From: Pseudomonas sp.
GTDB lineage: Bacteria; Pseudomonadota; Gammaproteobacteria; Pseudomonadales; Pseudomonadaceae
Direction: 5' to 3'
Length of the DNA: 7,267 bases
Assembly (NCBI GenBank): GCA_003525045.1
Contig: DQGF01000596.1
Location: 1,390 to 8,656, forward strand
Within the stretch, counting starts at the first letter, position 1; every line of letters starts with the position of its first letter. The position numbers were made by a program, and so were the translations under genes. The notes below the pieces were generated by a model that had not been told where the DNA came from, searched no databases, and saw nothing but the letters and a program-made list of their open reading frames with translations. Positions 1-6,085 of the stretch are shown one piece after another.

Positions 1-103
1 GCCGGTGCGTGCGTGCGCCAAAATCCACCAGGCAACCACTGAGTCCGAACAGCACGGCGGTCAGGCTGGGTGCGGCGAGGGGCAAGGCTTCGGCGTGCGG
101 CAT
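1..103 (-). CDS. HAD-like protein with degenerate active site, 5' end only
   Basis: Partial gene running off the left edge; only the first 34 residues are visible. The start is the ATG at 103-101, preceded by AGGGA (complement of 111-115) at a spacing of 7. After a short N-terminal arm the protein reads TAVLFGLSGCLVDFGAR. This aligns with motif I of haloacid-dehalogenase (HAD) hydrolases, normally hhhhDxDGTLVD. The nucleophile Asp is replaced by Gly, the second Asp by Ser and the Thr by Cys, while the surrounding hydrophobic strand and the LVDFGAR tail are kept. HAD phosphatases need both Asp residues, so this product is probably not a conventional phosphatase. P. aeruginosa has, from memory, a phosphonatase-like HAD gene close to vacJ, and this may be its counterpart. 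The gene diverges from mlaA. The family call rests on one motif and the neighbourhood. Confidence 0.6.
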   Translation of the reverse strand, partial: MPHAEALPLAAPSLTAVLFGLSGCLVDFGARTHR

Positions 104-215
104 ATTGACGTCCCTGAAATAGCCTCAAGACTAGGGATCGTCGGTGACAGTAGCGTGACACTGAGGTGAATCGCCCACTGTGATCGCCTATCGGCGCAGT
201 TGGGTTCGCACGAAT

Positions 216-245
216 CTGCCTAAAGTGGCTGTTACGCCTTATACT
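216..245 (+). promoter_or_regulatory. Probable mlaA promoter
   Basis: TATACT at 240-245 matches the sigma-70 -10 consensus at five of six positions. A weak -35 candidate, CTGCCT at 216-221 (three of six), lies 18 bases upstream. The site is about 58 bases before the mlaA start. No other good -10 was seen in 104-303. Confidence 0.45.
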
Positions 246-303
246 AGCCAGCTTATCGCTTGGGCGCCCGCGCCCGCGCCAGTAACAATCCAAGGAGTTT
301 TTT

Positions 304-993
304 ATGCGCTGGAGCAATCATCTAGCTCAGCTTTTTATGTGCGCCGGTGTGCTGCTGGTTCCGTTCGCTGCCCAGGCAGCCACTGAAGACGATCCTTGGG
401 AAAGCATCAACCGTCCGATCTACAAGTTCAACGACGTGCTCGACACCTATGCCCTGAAGCCTTTGGCTCAAGGCTACCAGTTCGTGACGCCGCAGTTCCT
501 TGAAGACGGCATCCACAACATGTTCCGCAACGTCGGTGACGTTACCAACCTTGCCAACGACCTCTTGCAGGCCAAGCCGGCCGCCGCGGGTGTCGATACC
601 GCGCGTTTGATCTTCAACACCACCTTCGGCGTGCTGGGCTTCTTCGATGTAGGCACCCACATGGGCCTGCAGCGCAACGACGAAGACTTCGGCCAGAGCC
701 TCGGTTACTGGGGCGTGGGCAGCGGCCCTTACGTGATGCTGCCGTTGTTGGGTCCAAGCACCCTGCGTGACGCGCCGTCGAAATACGTCGACAGCTACAC
801 TGGCCCCTACCGCTACATCGACGACGTGCCGGTACGTAACTCGGTCATGGGCCTGAACATCATCGACACACGCGCCAGCCTGCTGTCGGCCGAGAAGCTG
901 ATCAGTGGCGACAAGTACACCTTCATCCGTAATGCGTACTTGCAGAATCGCGAATTCAAAGTGAAGGACGGCCAGGTCGAAGACGATTTTTGA
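304..993 (+). CDS. mlaA: MlaA/VacJ family outer-membrane phospholipid-asymmetry protein
   Basis: A 229-residue protein of the MlaA (VacJ) family. In characterised members it sits in the outer membrane with porins, removes misplaced phospholipids from the outer leaflet, and passes them to MlaC and the MlaFEDB transporter. The family core is clear: DPWESINRPIYKFND at about residues 30-44, then FRNVGDVTNLANDLLQ, the helix rich in Gly and Phe around FNTTFGVLGFFDVGTHMGL, and EDFGQSLGYWGVGSGPYVMLPLLGPSTLRD. AAGGAG-like sequence at 292-297, six bases before the ATG, fixes the start. The signal peptide ends in FAAQA, followed by ATEDD. The only Cys near it (residue 13) follows LFM and does not form a lipobox, unlike E. 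coli MlaA, which is a lipoprotein. The gene is apparently monocistronic, with a terminator 20 bases after its stop. Confidence 0.95.
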   Translation: MRWSNHLAQLFMCAGVLLVPFAAQAATEDDPWESINRPIYKFNDVLDTYALKPLAQGYQFVTPQFLEDGIHNMFRNVGDVTNLANDLLQAKPAAAGVDTARLIFNTTFGVLGFFDVGTHMGLQRNDEDFGQSLGYWGVGSGPYVMLPLLGPSTLRDAPSKYVDSYTGPYRYIDDVPVRNSVMGLNIIDTRASLLSAEKLISGDKYTFIRNAYLQNREFKVKDGQVEDDF

Positions 994-1012
994 GCTCGAT
1001 CGTTAAAACGCG

Positions 1013-1038
1013 GAAGGCGGCCAATGGCCGCCTTCTTT
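1013..1038 (+). terminator. Intrinsic terminator of mlaA
   Basis: A perfect 10-bp stem (GAAGGCGGCC at 1013-1022 with GGCCGCCTTC at 1026-1035) closes a three-base AAT loop and is followed by TTTCATTT. It starts 20 bases after the mlaA stop, so it should separate mlaA from rssBC. Confidence 0.9.
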
Positions 1039-1340
1039 CATTTCGACGCGGATTAACCAGGGTGGGTTACGACCTTCCATTCAGTTACGGTTTCGCCGGT
1101 TTTTATAACTACCGGTCATTTGGCAAGGTAAAGACGTCAAGCGACCATCGGGGTGAGCTTGAAACGCCCCGCGGATGGGAGTACCGTCTGCGCCTTAGAA
1201 GGGCACCTCTGGTGTACCCGTGTGTAGGGCAAATGCCCGAAAACGGTGCGACGGAGAGGCTAGAAAGCGAATCCAGTAGTGTGAGCCGGGCCAAAGCCCC
1301 TGCCTGCTACGCCAACCTAATTCTGGCGCCGTTTGCCCAC
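1039..1340 (+). other. Gene-free leader region upstream of rssB
   Basis: About 300 bases without a convincing gene. The rssB frame happens to stay open through it, but the translation does not resemble a response-regulator domain or other recognisable protein. Several short self-complementary stretches occur: CCGGT/ACCGG at 1096-1115, a CATC...GATG stem enclosing GGGG...CCCC around 1145-1178, GGGC-AAAT-GCCC near 1227-1238, and GGGC-CAAA-GCCC near 1288-1299. It may be a long structured 5' leader or hold a small RNA, but I recognise no known riboswitch or RNA family in it. Confidence 0.5.
1080..1109 (+). promoter_or_regulatory. Possible rssBC promoter inside a dyad
   Basis: TATAAC at 1104-1109 fits a -10 at five of six positions. 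It lies within the loop of the inverted repeat CCGGT (1096-1100) and ACCGG (1111-1115). The only -35 at proper spacing, TTCAGT at 1080-1085, matches three of six. If used, transcription would begin roughly 225 bases before rssB. Confidence 0.25.
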
Positions 1341-2522
1341 ATGCGAAAAACCAGTGCCACGCTGCTGATAATCGATGATGACGAAGTAGTGCGCGCGAGT
1401 CTCGCCGCCTATTTGGAAGACAGTGGTTTCAGTGTCTTGCAGGCCAGCAATGGCCAGCAGGGTCTTCAGGTATTCGAGCAAAACAAGCCAGACTTGGTCA
1501 TCTGCGATTTGCGCATGCCGCAGATGGGCGGGCTCGAACTCATCCGCCAGGTCACCGAGCGATCGCCACAAACCCCGGTCATCGTGGTGTCGGGCGCTGG
1601 CGTGATGAACGACGCGGTCGAGGCCCTGCGCCTGGGCGCGGCGGACTACCTGATCAAGCCTCTCGAAGATCTGGCTGTGCTCGAGCACTCTGTGCGCCGG
1701 GCCCTGGATCGTGCGCGCCTGCTGCTGGAAAACCAGCGCTATCGCGAGAAGCTGGAAAAGGCCAACCGCGAACTCGAAGCCAGCCTGAACCTGCTCCAGG
1801 AAGACCAGAACGCCGGTCGCCAGGTGCAGATGAACATGTTGCCGGTCAGCCCCTGGAGCATCGACCAGTTCCAGTTCGCGCACCAGATCATCCCGTCGCT
1901 GTATCTGTCGGGGGATTTCGTCGACTACTTTCGGGTCGACGACCATCGGGTAGCGTTCTACCTGGCTGACGTATCCGGTCATGGCGCCTCGTCGGCTTTC
2001 GTGACCGTGCTGTTGAAATTCATGACCACGCGCCTGCTGTTCGAATCCAAGCGCAGCGGTACATTGCCGGAATTCAAGCCCTCAGAGGTCCTTGGTCATA
2101 TCAACCGAGGCCTGATCAGTTGTAAGCTGGGTAAACACGTCACAATGGTCGGTGGAGTCATCGACGAGGAGACAGGTTTGTTGACCTATAGCATCGGCGG
2201 TCATTTGCCGTTGCCTGTGTTGTACACGCCAGACAGTGTTCGTTATCTGGAAGGGCGCGGTCTGCCGGTGGGCCTCTTCAATGAAGCTACCTACGAAGAC
2301 CACGTGCTGGAGCTGCCGCCGACGTTCAGCCTGACGCTGATGTCCGATGGCATTCTGGACCTTTTGCCAGAACCGACACTCAAAGAAAAAGAAGCGGCTT
2401 TGCCCCAACGGGTCAAGGCAGCGGGCGGCAGCCTGGATGGTCTGCGGCAGGTTTTTGGATTGGCCACGCTAGGGGAGATGCCGGATGATATCGCCCTGTT
2501 GGTGTTGAGCAGGAATCTTTGA
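1341..2522 (+). CDS. rssB: RssB-type response regulator with PP2C phosphatase domain
   Basis: A 393-residue two-domain regulator. The N-terminal receiver (about 6-122) has the acidic pocket D12-D13-D14, phospho-acceptor D56 in VICDLRMP, S84 in VVSGAG and K106 in LIKP. A charged, heptad-like helix at 120-158 links it to a SpoIIE/PP2C Ser/Thr phosphatase domain. That domain keeps the metal-binding Asp motifs: GDFVD at 191-195, ADVSGHG at 209-215, MSDGILD at 334-340 and MPDD at 380-383. E. coli RssB delivers RpoS to ClpXP; its C-terminal domain is a degenerate phosphatase, whereas here the metal ligands look intact. In Pseudomonas the gene is followed by a STAS partner, as here, which suggests partner switching. 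The start is chosen because the receiver begins a few residues later and homologues start there. No Shine-Dalgarno sequence is visible before it. Confidence 0.93.
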   Translation: MRKTSATLLIIDDDEVVRASLAAYLEDSGFSVLQASNGQQGLQVFEQNKPDLVICDLRMPQMGGLELIRQVTERSPQTPVIVVSGAGVMNDAVEALRLGAADYLIKPLEDLAVLEHSVRRALDRARLLLENQRYREKLEKANRELEASLNLLQEDQNAGRQVQMNMLPVSPWSIDQFQFAHQIIPSLYLSGDFVDYFRVDDHRVAFYLADVSGHGASSAFVTVLLKFMTTRLLFESKRSGTLPEFKPSEVLGHINRGLISCKLGKHVTMVGGVIDEETGLLTYSIGGHLPLPVLYTPDSVRYLEGRGLPVGLFNEATYEDHVLELPPTFSLTLMSDGILDLLPEPTLKEKEAALPQRVKAAGGSLDGLRQVFGLATLGEMPDDIALLVLSRNL

Positions 2523-3004
2523 TGAGTACCGGTAGAATCCAGTTCGCCGAGCAGGACGGCACCTTCGTCCTCAAGTTCGTCGGTGAAGTTCGCCTGACCC
2601 TGTGTTCGGCGTTGGATGCGACTATTGAGCGGATCTTCACCGCGTTGAATTTCAACGCGATCGTGATCGACCTGACCGAAACCCGCAGCATCGACAGCAC
2701 CACCCTGGGCCTGCTGGCCAAACTGTCGATCCTGTCGCGGCAAAAGGTCGGCCTGCTGCCGACCGTGGTCACCACCCACGAAGACATCACCCGGCTGCTG
2801 CAGTCCATGGGCTTCGAGCAAGTGTTCAACATCGTGGATCGCCCGATCCCGTGCCCTGAATGCCTGACCGACCTGCCAGACCAGGATCAGTCCGAAGAAG
2901 TGGTGCGGATCAAAGTGCTCGAAGCACACAAGATCCTCATGGGCCTGAACGACTCCAATCGTGAAGCCTTCCATGACCTGGTGAATGCCCTCGAACGGCA
3001 TTGA
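2522..3004 (+). CDS. rssC: RssC, STAS-domain anti-sigma-factor-antagonist-like protein
   Basis: A 160-residue protein whose first ~108 residues form a STAS fold of the SpoIIAA/anti-anti-sigma type: beta strands at FVLKFVGEVRL and AIVIDL, then SIDSTTLGLLA. S59 sits where SpoIIAA carries its phosphorylated Ser. It is the natural candidate substrate for the PP2C domain of RssB. Its ATG shares one base with the rssB stop (TGATG at 2520-2524), so the two are translationally coupled; AGGA at 2511-2514 lies seven bases upstream and supports this start. The last ~50 residues go beyond a usual STAS domain and contain CPEC (111-114) and an acidic, then helical, tail. Function in RpoS control is inferred from Pseudomonas homologues, not visible in the sequence. 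Confidence 0.88.
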   Translation: MSTGRIQFAEQDGTFVLKFVGEVRLTLCSALDATIERIFTALNFNAIVIDLTETRSIDSTTLGLLAKLSILSRQKVGLLPTVVTTHEDITRLLQSMGFEQVFNIVDRPIPCPECLTDLPDQDQSEEVVRIKVLEAHKILMGLNDSNREAFHDLVNALERH

Positions 3005-3052
3005 TCCCCAGACAATGGCCAAACACAACTCTCCACTCCCACAGTAAATCCC

Positions 3053-3145
3053 CCTGTGGGAGCGGGCTTGCTCGCGAAAGCGCCAGACCCGTCATCACAA
3101 GTTGAATGTGTTGCCCCCATCGCGGGCAAGCTACGCTCCCACAGG
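3053..3145. repeat. Inverted pair of REP elements (REPIN-like)
   Basis: Two extragenic palindromic elements face each other: CCTGTGGGAGCGGGCTTGCT begins at 3053 and runs to about 3082, and the second, in reverse orientation, covers 3119-3145 (ending ACGCTCCCACAGG). About 36 unrelated bases separate them. This arrangement matches the REP doublets that RAYT transposases are thought to mobilise in Pseudomonas. Confidence 0.88.
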
Positions 3146-3184
3146 ATCTGCGTCGTCCACATCCTCCATGAACAACACAACCCC

Positions 3185-3217
3185 CCTGTAGGAGCGAGGC
3201 TTGCCCGCGAAGACGCC
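3185..3217 (+). repeat. Third, single REP element
   Basis: CCTGTAGGAGCGAGGCTTGC begins at 3185 and continues as CCGCGAAGACGCC, in the same orientation as the REP at 3053. It differs from that copy at a few bases (TAGG for TGGG, GAGG for GGG). A possible decayed half-copy, CGCGAAGCC, follows near 3241. No inverted mate is present. Confidence 0.82.
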
Positions 3218-3271
3218 ATAACAAACACCACATCCCCCGGCGCGAAGCCATCCAATTCCCAAATTCAACGC

Positions 3272-3306
3272 AAAAAAAGGGCGAACCCACCAAGGTTCGC
3301 CCTTTT
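3272..3306. terminator. Bidirectional terminator between rssC and tal
   Basis: A 9-bp GC-rich stem (GGGCGAACC at 3279-3287 with GGTTCGCCC at 3294-3302) closes a six-base loop. It is followed by TTTT on the plus strand and by seven U on the minus strand. It lies 18 bases after the tal stop and downstream of rssC, so it can end both convergent transcripts, most strongly tal. Confidence 0.9.
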
Positions 3307-3324
3307 CGCATCGCTTGAACTAAA

Positions 3325-4251
3325 TCAAAGCTTGGCTTGCAACAACGCCTCAAGCTTCTCCTGATCGCGAGCAAACTGACGAATACCCTCAGCCAGCTTC
3401 TCGGTCGCCATCGCATCTTCGTTGGACAACCAACGGAACTGCGCTTCATTCAAGCTCAAGCGCGCTTCACCGGCATTGCCCGGCGCCAACTTGCGCTCCA
3501 GCTTACCAGTGTCCGCCGCCAGCTTCTCCAGCAGATCCGGGCTGATGGTCAAACGGTCGCAACCGGCCAGCTGCTCGATCTGATTCAAGTTGCGGAAGCT
3601 CGCGCCCATCACCACGGTCTTGTAGTCATTGGCCTTGTAGTAGTTGTAGATCCGCGTGACCGACTGCACGCCCGGATCATCCGCGCCGGTGTAGTCGTTG
3701 CCGTTAGCCTTCTTGTACCAATCGTAGATACGGCCCACGAACGGCGAGATCAGGAACACCCCGGCATCGGCACAAGCCGCAGCCTGAGCGAAGGAAAACA
3801 GCAGGGTCAGGTTGGTCTGGATGCCTTCTTTTTCCAGCTGCTCGGCAGCGCGGATACCTTCCCAGGTGGACGCGATCTTGATCAGCACCCGGTCACGACC
3901 AACGCCGGCCTTGTCATACAGCTCGATCAGACGGTGCGCGCGCTTCAATACGGCGTCAGTGTCGAACGACAGGCGCGCATCCACTTCAGTGGAAATACGG
4001 CCCGGCACAACCTTCAGAATTTCTTGCCCTACCGCCACCCCAAAACGGTCGCTGGCCAAGCCGACATCGCCCTTGCAGTCGTGAACGCATGCATTCAACA
4101 ACTCGGCATAACCGGAAATGGCCGCCGCTTTGAGCAGCAGGGAAGGGTTGGTGGTAGCGTCCACGGGTTTAACGCGAGCGATAGCTTCGAAATCGCCGGT
4201 GTCGGCAACCACAGTGGTCATTTGTTTGAGTTGATCCAGCTTGGAAGTCAT
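3325..4251 (-). CDS. tal: Transaldolase
   Basis: A 308-residue class 1 transaldolase of the TalB type. It transfers a dihydroxyacetone unit between sedoheptulose 7-phosphate and glyceraldehyde 3-phosphate in the cytosolic pentose phosphate pathway. Active-site residues are all in place: D17 (VVADTGD), N35 in [11 protein letters not shown]89 in STEVDAR, the Schiff-base Lys K125 in [12 protein letters not shown], and T149 in [11 protein letters not shown]. Length is close to E. coli TalB (317). The start [10 protein letters not shown] agrees with the family; the frame stays open upstream but that stretch is not family-like. The Shine-Dalgarno sequence is weak (AGGA about 12 bases upstream). It lies 178 bases downstream of dusA in the same direction and could have its own promoter. 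Confidence 0.97.
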   Translation of the reverse strand: MTSKLDQLKQMTTVVADTGDFEAIARVKPVDATTNPSLLLKAAAISGYAELLNACVHDCKGDVGLASDRFGVAVGQEILKVVPGRISTEVDARLSFDTDAVLKRAHRLIELYDKAGVGRDRVLIKIASTWEGIRAAEQLEKEGIQTNLTLLFSFAQAAACADAGVFLISPFVGRIYDWYKKANGNDYTGADDPGVQSVTRIYNYYKANDYKTVVMGASFRNLNQIEQLAGCDRLTISPDLLEKLAADTGKLERKLAPGNAGEARLSLNEAQFRWLSNEDAMATEKLAEGIRQFARDQEKLEALLQAKL

Positions 4252-4279
4252 GGGCGTGCTCTGTCCTATGGGTCTGTTG

Positions 4280-4308
4280 ACATTACCCGAGCGCTGACAG
4301 CCACTCAA
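4280..4308 (-). promoter_or_regulatory. Possible tal promoter
   Basis: Reading the minus strand, TTGAGT (4308-4303) and TAATGT (4285-4280) are separated by 17 bases, about 30 bases before the tal start. The -35 is fair and the -10 weak (three of six). Confidence 0.3.
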
Positions 4309-4320
4309 GGGCGCGTACGT

Positions 4321-4387
4321 GTATCGATAGCCCCAGCGGCAACAACCGGAAAACAGGTGTTTGAAAGGCGGGGCGCAGTATCGATAG
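4321..4387. repeat. Two copies of GTATCGATAG upstream of tal
   Basis: The same 10 bases occur at 4321-4330 and 4378-4387, 57 bases apart start to start. Each contains the 8-base palindrome TATCGATA. The nearer copy lies just upstream of the proposed tal -35, where an activator could bind. I do not recognise the binding protein. Confidence 0.55.
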
Positions 4388-4429
4388 TTACGATGCCAAA
4401 TCAGGGCACAGGTTCAACCGGGGTGACCG

Positions 4430-5416
4430 TTAACGCCCCTCCAACAACTCCGCCGCCTGATCCAGCAACACCAAAGGCTCCTTAGCCTTATGAATATCCA
4501 CCGACAACAACTGCCGAAACTTGCGCGCCCCCGGAAACCCGGTGCCCAGCCCCAACACATGCCGAGTGATGTGGTGCATCGACCCACCCGCGTCGATATG
4601 CTCCGCGATATAAGGCCGCAACTGCGCCAGCGCCTCGGCCCGGCTGATCACCGGCGCCGTGCTGCCGAACAGCTGTTGATCCACCTCGGCCATCACATAA
4701 GGATTGTGATAGGCCTCGCGGCCCAGCATTACCCCATCGAACGTCTGCAAGTGCTCGCGACAAGCTTCCAGCGTCTTGATCCCGCCGTTGAGAATAATCT
4801 CCAGCTCCGGAAAATCCGCCTTCAACCGCGCCGCCACGTCATAACGCAGGGGCGGAATGTCGCGGTTCTCCTTCGGTGACAACCCTTCCAAAATCGCAAT
4901 CCGCGCATGCACCGTAAAACTCGTGCACCCGGCATCCCGAACAGTGCCGACAAAATCACACAACTCCTCGTAACTGTCCCGCCCATTGATCCCGATCCGA
5001 TGCTTCACCGTCACCGGAATCGACACCGCATCGCGCATCGCCTTCACACAATCGGCCACCAACTGCGGATGCCCCATCAGGCATGCGCCGATCATATTGT
5101 TCTGCACCCGATCACTCGGGCAGCCGACATTCAGATTCACCTCGTCATAGCCGTGATCCTGAGCCATGCGTGCGCACATGGCCAGATCCAGCGGCACGCT
5201 GCCACCGAGTTGCAGGGCGAGTGGGTGTTCGGCTTCGTTGTGACGCAGGAAGCGCTCGTGATCGCCGTTGAGGAGCGCGCCGGTGGTGACCATTTCGGTG
5301 TAGAGGAGGGCATGTTTGGAGAGCAGGCGCAGGAAGAAGCGGCAGTGGCGGTCGGTCCAATCCATCATGGGGGCGACGGAGAAGCGGCGGGAGAGTGAAG
5401 CGGTTTGTAAGGACAT
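4430..5416 (-). CDS. dusA: tRNA-dihydrouridine synthase A
   Basis: A 328-residue FMN-dependent enzyme that reduces uridine to dihydrouridine in the tRNA D-loop (U20/U20a for DusA), using NADPH. The family signature is complete: RRFSVAPMMDWTDRHCR near the N-terminus, YTEMVTTGA at about 39-47, NLNVGCPSDRVQ with catalytic C99, K138 in VTVKHRIG, H170 in FTVHAR, LSPKENRDIPPL at 179-190, NGGI at 210-213 and GREAYHNP at 232-239 for flavin phosphate binding, and the C-terminal helical domain with HITRHVLGL. Length matches E. coli DusA (about 330-345). The ATG has no clear Shine-Dalgarno sequence, but the arm before the conserved RRFSVAPM block is of normal length. It is probably transcribed with, or just ahead of, tal. 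The 5' end of dusA is a documented integration target for prophages and islands, relevant to the accessory genes next to it. Confidence 0.97.
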   Translation of the reverse strand: MSLQTASLSRRFSVAPMMDWTDRHCRFFLRLLSKHALLYTEMVTTGALLNGDHERFLRHNEAEHPLALQLGGSVPLDLAMCARMAQDHGYDEVNLNVGCPSDRVQNNMIGACLMGHPQLVADCVKAMRDAVSIPVTVKHRIGINGRDSYEELCDFVGTVRDAGCTSFTVHARIAILEGLSPKENRDIPPLRYDVAARLKADFPELEIILNGGIKTLEACREHLQTFDGVMLGREAYHNPYVMAEVDQQLFGSTAPVISRAEALAQLRPYIAEHIDAGGSMHHITRHVLGLGTGFPGARKFRQLLSVDIHKAKEPLVLLDQAAELLEGR

Positions 5417-5612
5417 TGGGGAATCTGAATCAGAGAGGCGAAAGGTCGCAGTTTATCAGGGATGCGTTGGTGATGTTGGGGTAGGCATGCCGCTCAGGTG
5501 CGGTGTGTTGGAAGCGTGACGCCGAAATGGAAAACCCAGATGAGAGGGTTGGTAATGACGGCCAGAAATTCAGTTTGCTTCGTGGTCACGGGCGAGCGTG
5601 AGGGGCGACTGA

Positions 5613-5634
5613 ATATCTGTTTGGCAGATATCTG
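5613..5634. promoter_or_regulatory. Palindromic operator candidate for higBA
   Basis: ATATCTG at 5613-5619 and CAGATAT at 5625-5631 form a perfect 7-bp inverted repeat around TTTGG. The right half continues into CAGATATCTG (5625-5634), itself a perfect 10-base palindrome, giving three ATATCTG half-sites in 22 bases. It overlaps the proposed -35 element, as expected for autorepression by the antitoxin or toxin-antitoxin complex. Confidence 0.6.
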
Positions 5635-5647
5635 TATTTGAGATAAT
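5621..5647 (+). promoter_or_regulatory. Probable higBA promoter
   Basis: TTGGCA (5621-5626) and GATAAT (5642-5647) each match the sigma-70 consensus at five of six positions. The spacing is 15 bases, shorter than ideal. The site ends 31 bases before the toxin start and overlaps the palindromic operator. Confidence 0.5.
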
Positions 5648-5678
5648 TTTGCTTGCATGGAAGAACGCCGGAGAAGAT

Positions 5679-6032
5679 ATGCGGGTAATAGCGAAAGCGG
5701 CGGTTACGCAAGCGATGCAGAAATACAGTCAATGGCAAGCGGCGCTGAGTTTATGGCTTACTACGTTCGATAAGCCAGGCCTTCGCGTTGAGTCGTTTGA
5801 GCAGACTCGAACCCTTTGGTCCAGCACGTCCGGATGGAACGTTGATCGAGTCCCTCACTCAAAACTACGGGAGACGAGCAAGAAGGGTCCCCTTGATATT
5901 TATATTTTTGATATCAAGAAGAATGAATGTCGAATTATCTGTTGGATAAATACGATGAGTGGCACCATTTATATCAAAGACATCCTGCCTCACGCCGGAT
6001 ATGACAAGTGGTGTAGAAATGAAATTAAGTAG
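5679..6032 (+). CDS. higB: HigB-type toxin (putative mRNA interferase)
   Basis: A 117-residue basic protein related to the HigB toxin family, whose studied members cut mRNA in association with ribosomes. Family marks are the N-terminal MRVIAK, an early helix with Trp (W19, W26), the strand CRIICWINTMSGTIYIKDI matching the usual YRLVVKI...GIVFIRFIG, and the ending HAGYDKW (H105, Y108, D109) matching HAEYD. It exceeds the usual ~95-105 residues, with extra sequence at about 53-70 (GWNVDRVPHSKLRETSKKG). GGAG at 5670-5673, five bases before the ATG, sets the start. The toxin precedes its antitoxin, the normal HigBA order, with 53 bases between them. Base composition is AT-richer than dusA and tal, consistent with horizontal gain. 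Toxicity is inferred. Confidence 0.82.
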   Translation: MRVIAKAAVTQAMQKYSQWQAALSLWLTTFDKPGLRVESFEQTRTLWSSTSGWNVDRVPHSKLRETSKKGPLDIYIFDIKKNECRIICWINTMSGTIYIKDILPHAGYDKWCRNEIK

Positions 6033-6085
6033 TTCTGATCTGATGATCTACTCTATTTATGTATTGTGAAAATATAGGTGACAAA

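Noticed and set aside
180..386. Small plus-strand open frame overlapping the mlaA start
   Set aside because: It would begin at a non-ATG codon upstream of the mlaA promoter and runs out of frame into mlaA; no ribosome-binding sequence.
990..1340. N-terminal extension of rssB starting at a TTG at 990 or an ATG at 1233
   Set aside because: The extra residues show no domain and no coding bias, the receiver begins normally after 1341, and a strong terminator lies inside the longer version. The AGGG before 1233 is only three bases away from that ATG.
1322..1340. Sigma-54-like promoter just before rssB
   Set aside because: The GG and GC elements are only eight bases apart instead of ten, and the site touches the start codon.
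3053..3217. Possible CRISPR-like array
   Set aside because: Only three copies, in mixed orientation, with unequal spacing and the known REP consensus.
4412..4430. Terminator of dusA from GGTTCA/TGACC pairing
   Set aside because: The stem is short with a bulge and there is no U-run on the minus strand.
3337..4485. Long plus-strand open frame opposite tal
   Set aside because: It is antisense to a complete transaldolase with all active-site residues; the translation is Gln/His/Arg-rich, typical of a shadow of a GC-rich gene.
4490..5398. Plus-strand open frames opposite dusA
   Set aside because: They mirror dusA, lack ribosome-binding sites, and encode His/Arg-rich sequence without recognisable domains.
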